This document shows, piece after piece, positions 56,237-64,000 of a stretch of 64,000 nt of DNA. Numbering within the stretch: position 1 is the stretch's first letter; each line of letters begins with the position of its first letter. Location of the stretch: positions 1,612,001-1,676,000 of the forward strand of contig NZ_CAJGYV010000001.1 in NCBI RefSeq assembly GCF_904846055.1. The letters are read 5' to 3'. The DNA comes from Psychrobacter ciconiae (GTDB lineage: Bacteria > Pseudomonadota > Gammaproteobacteria > Pseudomonadales > Moraxellaceae). The position numbers were made by a program, and so were the translations under genes. The notes below the pieces were generated by a model. The model had not been told where the DNA came from. It saw nothing but the letters and a program-made list of their open reading frames with translations, and ran no database searches.

Positions 56237-56695
56237 ATGATGATTGACGCAATCCAAAAGCCGAACAAGCAACAAATCCAAGCCGTTGCAGCTATTGAAG
56301 CCATCGTTCAGCCGATTGATGCTTGGAGCGCGGCTACCTTGACACAGCTGTTAGCGCAAGACAGTTATCACTTATTGTTAGCAGCAGAATCAGGCGTTAT
56401 CAAAGGTTACTGCTTATATCAGGTGTTGTTTGAGCAAGCGGAGATTTTACGGATAGGGACGCACCCTGATTATCAGCGTCAAGGGATTGCCAGTCAGTTA
56501 TTTAGCGCACTTCACAAAACGCTTTTTAAAAATAACGTCACGCAATTGATGCTTGAGGTTCGCGCGGACAATGTGGCGGCGATTGCCCTTTATGAGCGGC
56601 AAGGCTTTAAAACGATTCATCGCCGCAGCGGCTATTATCAGCAGCCCAATTTGCCTGCGGTTGATGCGCTAATTTTGCAGCTTGAGTATGGATAA
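56237..56695 (+). CDS. rimI: Ribosomal-protein-alanine N-acetyltransferase
   Basis: 152 residues from the ATG at 56237; a second ATG follows directly and a GTG lies four codons earlier, none with a strong ribosome site. A compact GNAT fold with EILRIGTHPDYQRQGIASQL (acetyl-CoA loop) and LEVRADNVAAIALYERQGF, the RimI signature, and a Tyr-rich C-terminus (RRSGYYQQP). RimI acetylates the N-terminal Ala of ribosomal protein S18. The usual neighbour tsaB is not adjacent. It is convergent with the MerR gene, 10 bp away. Confidence 0.86.
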   Translation: MMIDAIQKPNKQQIQAVAAIEAIVQPIDAWSAATLTQLLAQDSYHLLLAAESGVIKGYCLYQVLFEQAEILRIGTHPDYQRQGIASQLFSALHKTLFKNNVTQLMLEVRADNVAAIALYERQGFKTIHRRSGYYQQPNLPAVDALILQLEYG

Positions 56696-56705
56696 GCCGT
56701 TAAAG

Positions 56706-57149
56706 TCAGGTTAAAGGTTTCTTGCAGTCAGCAGCGCTTACCTGATAGCTGCTGTCGGTTTTCATATGATTTAACACCTCAATGCGCTCAGAGAGCAGTT
56801 CAATCATGCGGCTGATATTGGCTTGCTGTTTTTTTAGCTGCTCAAGCTTTTGCTTGGTGATGACAAGCTGCTCATCAATGTCAAGCTGACCGTCGTAGTA
56901 GTCGTTGAGGCTGTCTTTTAGCTCAATGAGCGTGAAGCCGATGGCTTGGGCGCTTTTTATCAGCTCAATACGCTCAATACATTCGGGGTGAAACTCGGTA
57001 TAAAGCCGTGACCCTGCTTGGCGCTTTCGCGATTTGAGCAAGCCTAATTGGTCATAATGGCGCACCGTGTCTTTAGTGGTATTCGCCTGCCGAGCAAGCG
57101 CGCCAATAAGTAAAAATTCTGAATCTGCGGACATAGGGTTATTCGACAA
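56706..57149 (-). CDS. MerR-family transcriptional regulator
   Basis: 147 residues. An N-terminal winged helix (LIGALARQANTTKDTVRHYDQLGLL), then the second HTH part (SRLYTEFHPECIERIELIKSAQAIGFTL) and a long dimerisation coiled coil (about 80-125). The C-terminal tail has one Cys, with no paired Cys metal site of the MerR or ZntR kind and no drug-binding domain. The inducer is unknown. It lies 20 bp downstream of aat on the same strand and is likely part of that transcript. There is no divergent target gene beside it. Confidence 0.87.
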   Translation of the reverse strand: MSNNPMSADSEFLLIGALARQANTTKDTVRHYDQLGLLKSRKRQAGSRLYTEFHPECIERIELIKSAQAIGFTLIELKDSLNDYYDGQLDIDEQLVITKQKLEQLKKQQANISRMIELLSERIEVLNHMKTDSSYQVSAADCKKPLT

Positions 57150-57169
57150 TTAAAAAAACAGATGACGGT

Positions 57170-57982
57170 TTAGTAGACAGTCTGCCAAGGCTCAGCCGCT
57201 AAAAGCCGACTGACGGGTAGGGGCTGATAGTCTGCTGCTAGCCAATGGCTATTTGCCGCGTTGATACGCTTGGGTAATTCAGCCAAAAAATCAGCGCGGG
57301 ACATGGTGACTGCGCCCAAACTTATCAAATGTGGGTTGGGCAATTGGCAGTCCACCAAAGTGATACCGCTTTGCTGACAAAGCCGCATCAGTCCCCAAAA
57401 TGCCAATTTTGAGGCATTAGACTGTCGATGAAACATCGATTCGCCAAAGTAAACTTGACCGATTTTGACGCCATAAAGACCGCCGATGAGCGCCTTGTTT
57501 TCATCCCAAACTTCGATACTGTGCGCAAAGCCAACCTCGTGCAAGGTTTGATAAGCCTCAATCATCGCTCGATGAATCCATGAGTGCTCGCCATCAATGG
57601 GGGCGTCCTGCCTTGGTAAGCTGCAAGCGTGGATGACCTCACTAAATGCTTGATTTAGCGTCAATTGCCACCGGTAAGCTTTGGCTTGTTTGGTTAAGGA
57701 TTTGCTTGGGCGATAGTCGTTTGGCATCATCACGCAGCGCGGCTCAGGACACCACCACGCTTGCGGGTCGCCCTCATTGAACCATGGAAACAAACCTTGA
57801 GCGTAAGCGGCAATGAGCGTATCGGGGGCTAGATCGCCACCGATGGCGATAAATCCTGTGCCGTCAGGGTCGGTCAGTTTTGGGTCAGGAAAAGCAAATC
57901 GGCTAAGCTGCTGTAAGCTCTTAGCCGAAATGTTGGGCTTGGTTGCAAGCTTGGTTAATGCTTGCTGCAAGTCGCTTGGCAT
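57170..57982 (-). CDS. aat: Leucyl/phenylalanyl-tRNA-protein transferase
   Basis: 270 residues from the ATG at 57982. An in-frame TTG at 57997 would overlap trxB by 11 bp; the ATG leaves 4 bp between the genes. The family core is clear: FPWFNEGDPQAWWCPEPR, GEHSWIHRAMIEAY and SIEVWDENKALIGGLYGV. The enzyme moves Leu or Phe from tRNA to proteins with N-terminal Lys or Arg, marking them for ClpS-ClpAP. trxB-aat adjacency on one strand points to a shared transcript. Confidence 0.93.
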   Translation of the reverse strand: MPSDLQQALTKLATKPNISAKSLQQLSRFAFPDPKLTDPDGTGFIAIGGDLAPDTLIAAYAQGLFPWFNEGDPQAWWCPEPRCVMMPNDYRPSKSLTKQAKAYRWQLTLNQAFSEVIHACSLPRQDAPIDGEHSWIHRAMIEAYQTLHEVGFAHSIEVWDENKALIGGLYGVKIGQVYFGESMFHRQSNASKLAFWGLMRLCQQSGITLVDCQLPNPHLISLGAVTMSRADFLAELPKRINAANSHWLAADYQPLPVSRLLAAEPWQTVY

Positions 57983-57986
57983 GGTA

Positions 57987-59391
<1,405 letters not shown>

Positions 59392-62300
59392 GTGATATCA
59401 GCGCTTCTTATCGAGTATTTTAAAAAAGGCATTTTTACCCTGCTTGGGGCAATGCTTGCTGTATATTTGTTTGTGATTTTACTCACTTATACCGGAAATG
59501 ACCCCAGTTGGTCGCATATCAGCAGTGACATGACCACCGTCAGTAATACCGGCGGCGCGATGGGCGCTTGGTTTTCGGATGTGCTGTATAGTTTCTTTGG
59601 TTTTGGTGCGTGGTGGCTGATTGCATTTTTGGCGTATGAGTCAATTTGGCTGTGGTGGGGCAACAAATCAACGTATTGGCTGGTTCGGATGATGGCTTAT
59701 GCGTTTTTATTGTTAAGCGGCAGTGCCTTGATCACGCAGCTGACGGTAATGTTTGATTTGGTTCCAAACTGGGCAATGATTAAGCCGTCAGGGGCGATGG
59801 GCGGTATTGCAGGGCTTGAATTGCAGCTTCGCTTGGCTGAAATGCTCACGCCTTGGGGAAGCGTGCTGTTTTTGACTCTGTTTATGCTGGTCACAGCGAC
59901 CTTTGCCTTTAACATTCACTGGCGCTTGGTTTACCAAAAAGTGATGACGCCCTCGTCTTGGCTTGGTAGCGGGGTTAGGGATACCAGCCCACCAAACCAT
60001 TTAAAATCTCTGCCGATTAAAACTGCCATCAGTCAACAAATCGAAGCTGCAAAATCTGCCGCCTCAATGTCCGCACCCCTAACAAAAAACCGCGAAAATG
60101 AAGCGCCGCAAGGTGACATCATCCACGCGCTAGAGGATTTTTTGGTTAGCTCAGGACTAAAAGCTAGCGTTCAAGCGGCAGTAAGAGCAGCTCCCCAAGA
60201 TTCAGCTTTGATGCCAGAACCTGCGAAAAAAAAAGTGTCGATAGCAGAAAAGATATCGTTTTCAGGTAAAAATAAGGCGATTAAGACCGATAAACCAAAG
60301 TCGAAAGGCGCAAAGGATTTTTTAGTCAATCCATTTTTGAGAAAAAAAGCGGCAAAACCAGAAGCAGAAGTAGAATCAGAGGCGCTAGAGATTGAGCCAA
60401 GTTTTGATTTGAATGACAACGACTCAAAAGCCTTTGATGATGTCGTAACCGAACTGCCGATAGCGACCCCAAACGTAACCACTGAGCCGCCACGCAGCCG
60501 CTTTATGTATTCAATTGCTGAAGACGATGATACGCTGCCACAAACGCAAACAGCTGATGACGCGTTGGCTGAGGTTGATGACAGCGACGTGATTACAGAG
60601 GAGCTGATGCAGCTTGCCATGAGCCACAACCGCTTGGTCAAAGCCATGGAAGCAAGCTTTTCTGAGGTCGAAACTTTGGTGACGGATGATGAGTTTACGG
60701 ACGCTTCAGCGGCTAATTGGCAATCCGGCAGCAAATATCAGCCGGTAAGCGACGTTGATGAAACGCCATTGGTTGATATGGATTGGGAAGATGCGGCGTG
60801 GGCGATTGAGGATCATGATATTGAGGACCATGATATTGAAGATCATGACTCGGAGGATGAGCTCATCATTATTGAGCCAGCTATCCAAGATGACGCCCCA
60901 CTGGATATGACGCCAACCAACACGCCACCTGCCAACCCAACTGAGCCGCCAAAAGCCTTGGATGACATCGAAAAGTTCGTGCCACCCGTTCAGTTTTCCG
61001 CTACAGACTGGCAGGCAAGTGAGGCTATTGATAAGGCAGCTGATAAGCCACAGTTGCCTGACATTCATGATGATGCAGCCTTTGCAACGCGCTCGCGAGC
61101 CATGCAGACCGCCGCTTATCGCGCGCAGCTCACCCCCCTGCCGACGCTTGATATTTTGGACAAGCCTGACCCCAACCACAAACCTAGCTATAGTGCCCTT
61201 GAGCTTGAGCAATTGTCCGAGCTGCTTGAGATAAAATTGCAAGAGTTTAACGTCAAAGCCGAAGTGGTGACCGCCATTCCAGGACCTGTGGTAACCCGCT
61301 TTGAGGTGGAGCTTGCAGCTGGCGTAAAAGCCAGTAAAGTGACCAATATTTCACGTGATTTGGCGCGCTCACTATCGATGGCATCCTTGCGCGTGGTTGA
61401 GGTGATTGCCGGAAAACCATATATCGGCATTGAAGTGCCGAACAAACAGCGCGAGATGGTGCGCCTAATTGAGCTGCTTGATACCAAAGCCTATCAAGAC
61501 AGCAACAGCCATATCAGTATGGCAATGGGAAAGGACATCAGCGGTAAGCCCATTATCACCGACTTGTCCCGAGCGCCGCACATGCTTGTTGCCGGAACGA
61601 CCGGCTCAGGCAAGTCGGTTTTGGTGAATGCCATGCTGCTATCCATGCTGCTCAAGTACACCCCTGATGAGCTGCGTTTGATTTTAATTGACCCAAAACA
61701 GCTTGAGCTTGCTAACTATAACGACATTCCGCATCTGCTGACCCCCGTTGTCACGGACATGACCGAGGCGGCAAGCAGCTTGTCATGGTGCGTGGCGGAG
61801 ATGGAGCGCCGTTACTTTTTGATGAGCACGCTCAAGGTTCGCAAATTGCATGAATTTAACAAAAAGGTTCGCGCCGCTGAACGCGCCGGTCAGCCGCTGA
61901 TTGACCCGACATGGCGACCAAATGACAGCGTCAGTATCGACAAAGCGCCGAAGCTAAAAACGCTGCCACTGATTGTGATTGTGGCGGATGAATTTGCCGA
62001 TATGATTATGCAGGTGGGCAAGCAAGCTGAAGAGCTGATCACAAGGCTTGCGCAAAAATCGCGAGCGGCAGGGATTCATTTAATGCTAGCAACGCAGCGA
62101 CCCTCCGTTGACGTCATTACCGGATTGATTAAAGCCAACATTCCGGTTCGCGCCGCGCTTCGGGTGAATTCAAAAGTGGACTCGCGAACCATTTTGGACA
62201 GTGGCGGCGCAGAAGACATGCTTGGTAACGGCGATATGCTGTTTTTAGGACCCGGGCAAATCGAACCTGACCGCGTCCATGGTGCTTATGTCAGTGACGA

Positions 62301-62607
62301 GGAGGTCAACCGCGTTTGTGATGCTTGGCGCGAGCGCGGCGCTCCGGATTATATCGACAATATGGCGGATAATTTTGCCCTAACGGCGCCATCTGGCAGC
62401 AGCGGCGGCAACGCTTCAGGCGAGGATGATGATTTATATAATGAGGTCGTCGCCTTTGTCATGGAGTCTAGAAAAGCCACAGCCTCAAGCATTCAGCGCA
62501 AATTTAGTATCGGTTACAACCGCGCGGCAAGGATTGTGGACTCGATGGAGGAAGCAGGGCTTGTCAGTCCCATGAGCCGAGGCGGCAAACGCGAGCTGCT
62601 CATGTAA
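59392..62607 (+). CDS. ftsK: DNA translocase FtsK
   Basis: 1071 residues, started by GTG with AAGGCAG 7 nt upstream. Four membrane helices fill the first about 185 residues. A variable acidic linker (about 200-590) includes a tandem DHDIE micro-repeat at 474-488. The motor (about 600-985) has the alpha region, Walker A GTTGSGKSV (about 734-742), Walker B IVADEFAD, and SRAAGIHLMLATQRPS. The C-terminal gamma winged helix (SIQRKFSIGYNRAARIVDSME) reads KOPS sites. It couples chromosome dimer resolution (XerCD at dif) with septation. Confidence 0.95.
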   Translation: MISALLIEYFKKGIFTLLGAMLAVYLFVILLTYTGNDPSWSHISSDMTTVSNTGGAMGAWFSDVLYSFFGFGAWWLIAFLAYESIWLWWGNKSTYWLVRMMAYAFLLLSGSALITQLTVMFDLVPNWAMIKPSGAMGGIAGLELQLRLAEMLTPWGSVLFLTLFMLVTATFAFNIHWRLVYQKVMTPSSWLGSGVRDTSPPNHLKSLPIKTAISQQIEAAKSAASMSAPLTKNRENEAPQGDIIHALEDFLVSSGLKASVQAAVRAAPQDSALMPEPAKKKVSIAEKISFSGKNKAIKTDKPKSKGAKDFLVNPFLRKKAAKPEAEVESEALEIEPSFDLNDNDSKAFDDVVTELPIATPNVTTEPPRSRFMYSIAEDDDTLPQTQTADDALAEVDDSDVITEELMQLAMSHNRLVKAMEASFSEVETLVTDDEFTDASAANWQSGSKYQPVSDVDETPLVDMDWEDAAWAIEDHDIEDHDIEDHDSEDELIIIEPAIQDDAPLDMTPTNTPPANPTEPPKALDDIEKFVPPVQFSATDWQASEAIDKAADKPQLPDIHDDAAFATRSRAMQTAAYRAQLTPLPTLDILDKPDPNHKPSYSALELEQLSELLEIKLQEFNVKAEVVTAIPGPVVTRFEVELAAGVKASKVTNISRDLARSLSMASLRVVEVIAGKPYIGIEVPNKQREMVRLIELLDTKAYQDSNSHISMAMGKDISGKPIITDLSRAPHMLVAGTTGSGKSVLVNAMLLSMLLKYTPDELRLILIDPKQLELANYNDIPHLLTPVVTDMTEAASSLSWCVAEMERRYFLMSTLKVRKLHEFNKKVRAAERAGQPLIDPTWRPNDSVSIDKAPKLKTLPLIVIVADEFADMIMQVGKQAEELITRLAQKSRAAGIHLMLATQRPSVDVITGLIKANIPVRAALRVNSKVDSRTILDSGGAEDMLGNGDMLFLGPGQIEPDRVHGAYVSDEEVNRVCDAWRERGAPDYIDNMADNFALTAPSGSSGGNASGEDDDLYNEVVAFVMESRKATASSIQRKFSIGYNRAARIVDSMEEAGLVSPMSRGGKRELLM

Positions 62608-62659
62608 AACGTATTGTGCTATGATTTGTTTATATTAAAATAACAACAAGGAGTCGGCA

Positions 62660-64000
62660 ATGTTCCAAGAGTACCCTCAATACGATGCGCTCGGGCTTGC
62701 CGCCCTTGTTCAATCCAAGCAAGTCAGTGAAAAAGAGCTGCTTGAGGCGGCGATTTTTCAAGCCAACCGTTTAAACCCAAACCTAAACGCCATTATTCAC
62801 CGCTTTGATGAGCGCGCTTTTGATGCCGCTAAAAAAGGACTGCCAAAAGGGGTCTTTTGCGGCGTTCCTTTTTTGCTCAAAGATTTGGGCTTTGATTTTG
62901 CCGGCGAGCCTTTAACCATGGGCAGCCGCAGCGTTCGCATTGTCCCAACTCAGGACAACGAAATCGTTAAACGCATGAAAGCCACGGGCGTAAACACCTT
63001 TGGCAAAACCAACACGCCTGAATTTGGGCTCATCATTACCACCGAACCCAAAGCCCACGGCGCGGTCAGTAACCCCTTTAAACAAGGCATGAGCTCAGGC
63101 GGCTCGTCAGGTGGTAGCGCGGCGGCGGTGGCAAGCGGTATCGTGCCGATGGCAGGGGCAGGTGATGGCGGCGGCTCGATTCGCTTTCCGGCAGCGTGGT
63201 GCGGCGTATTTGGGCTTAAGCCCAGTCGCGGTCGTAGCCCTATGGGACCTTACTTTGGCGAAGGCTGGGATGGCGCGGTTGCCGACCACGTCATTACCCG
63301 AAGCGTTCGCGACAGCGCCGCCATGCTTGATGCCATTAGCGGCAGCGAAATTGGCGCGCCGTATGTCATCGCCCCGCCTGATGGGACGTTTTTACAAGCG
63401 GCGATGCGAGCGCCAAAAAAGCTGACCATTGCCATGCATCAAAAGCCACTTATCGTTGATACTGAGGTGGACAGCGAGATATTAAAAACGTTGCATAAAA
63501 CCGCCAAAGCCCTTGAAAATATGGGTCACACCGTTGTTCCTGCCGAGCCAAATATCAATATCGACAGCTTTTGGCGCGATTTTTTTGTGGTGGTTTGCGC
63601 GCATACGGCGTTTACCGTGGACAATTTAGAGCGGCAATTTGGTCGTGAGCAAATTCAAAACCTTGAGCCGCAAACTTATAACATGGCGCTGCTTGGGCGC
63701 TCTTTGTCCGCGCTTGATTTGGTTTGCGCCAAGCAAGGTTGGCATGATGCTCAGTACCAAACAGGAGTATTACTGAGCAAATTTGACATGATTTTGTGCC
63801 CAACGGTGCCAACGCCTGCGGTAAAACATGGCGTATTGCCGCCAAGCCGCGTTGATGAGCTGCTCATGCAAAGCGCGGAAATTTTAAATAAAGGCGTTGA
63901 TTTGGGCAAATACGCTTTTCGCTCAGGCGTCATTCAGTGGCTCAGTCATCCGGTATTAAGCAAAATGGCGTTTACGATTTTGGCAAATATGACTGGACTT
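62660..64000 (+). CDS. Amidase-signature enzyme (3' end missing)
   Basis: 447 codons are visible and the frame is still open at the window end. AAGGAG lies upstream of the ATG. The amidase-signature triad can be read: Lys in FLLKDLG, Ser in the Gly/Ser-rich MSSGGSSGGSAAA, and nucleophile Ser in GDGGGSIRFPAAWCG. FGLKPSRGR follows, as in the 6-aminohexanoate-cyclic-dimer hydrolase (NylA)-like branch. The natural substrate cannot be told; GatA is less likely because no gatB/gatC neighbours are seen and the sequence branch differs. It lies about 50 bp after ftsK. Confidence 0.85.
   Translation, partial: MFQEYPQYDALGLAALVQSKQVSEKELLEAAIFQANRLNPNLNAIIHRFDERAFDAAKKGLPKGVFCGVPFLLKDLGFDFAGEPLTMGSRSVRIVPTQDNEIVKRMKATGVNTFGKTNTPEFGLIITTEPKAHGAVSNPFKQGMSSGGSSGGSAAAVASGIVPMAGAGDGGGSIRFPAAWCGVFGLKPSRGRSPMGPYFGEGWDGAVADHVITRSVRDSAAMLDAISGSEIGAPYVIAPPDGTFLQAAMRAPKKLTIAMHQKPLIVDTEVDSEILKTLHKTAKALENMGHTVVPAEPNINIDSFWRDFFVVVCAHTAFTVDNLERQFGREQIQNLEPQTYNMALLGRSLSALDLVCAKQGWHDAQYQTGVLLSKFDMILCPTVPTPAVKHGVLPPSRVDELLMQSAEILNKGVDLGKYAFRSGVIQWLSHPVLSKMAFTILANMTGL

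Overview
The window is a bacterial chromosome segment of roughly mid-40s percent G+C. It looks like a member of the Moraxellaceae, most likely Psychrobacter. This rests on protein character and gene neighbourhoods (Acinetobacter/Psychrobacter-type BarA, RpsB-Tsf, TrxB/Aat next to FtsK, MetX-MetW, and tRNA-Thr/Tyr/Gly/Thr followed by tuf); no database search was possible. Coding density is high and both strands are used. I see no insertion sequence, prophage or CRISPR array.

Layout. 1-8.5 kb is signalling: the C-terminal part of a BarA/GacS hybrid kinase, a crotonase, an MFS exporter behind a near-consensus Fur box, then a four-gene set of a membrane CheA-like kinase, a CheY-like regulator and two CheX-like proteins. 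8.5-10.6 kb is rpsB-tsf with a structured 5' leader. 10.6-24 kb holds cell-envelope and housekeeping genes: lytic transglycosylase, lrgAB, hflX, a PlsC-type acyltransferase, Tas-like reductase, an FKBP-type PPIase, a CSD-DUF1294 protein, the ileS-lspA-macrodomain run, and ald with a possible short RNA upstream. 24-33 kb holds an ScsD-like thiol protein, a GNAT-nitrilase fusion, a membrane-anchored BLUF photoreceptor, a D-2-hydroxyglutarate dehydrogenase-like flavoprotein divergent from serA, a periplasmic HIU hydrolase, a DUF488 protein and trhO. 33-44.6 kb holds a Sel1-repeat protein, metX-metW, hemH, polA, ohr, two membrane or acidic proteins of unknown role, and an unknown lipoprotein. 44.7-52.9 kb holds prfC, a DUF3298 protein, an FHA membrane protein, trpE, four tRNAs and tuf. 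52.9-56.2 kb is a compact restriction-modification locus. 56.2-64 kb holds rimI, a MerR regulator, aat, trxB, ftsK and the start of an amidase gene.

The most notable observation is the restriction-modification locus. A nuclease-methylase protein (PD...ExK domain plus adenine methylase) is followed by a two-TRD specificity subunit, with no hsdR, resembling the BcgI-type architecture. The specificity frame has no ATG/GTG/TTG start upstream of its first conserved motif. The methylase gene ends in a G_GGA_AAG heptamer directly before its stop codon. A Shine-Dalgarno-like element lies 10 nt upstream of the heptamer and a stem-loop begins 6 nt downstream. A -1 frameshift there would join the two proteins in frame. 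This is the layout of a programmed -1 frameshift, although a plain frameshift mutation is not excluded.

Other items worth checking are the CheA/CheY/CheX set without receptors or CheW, the Fur-box transporter, the membrane-tethered BLUF protein, the rpsB leader RNA, and the short terminator-ended transcript predicted upstream of ald.
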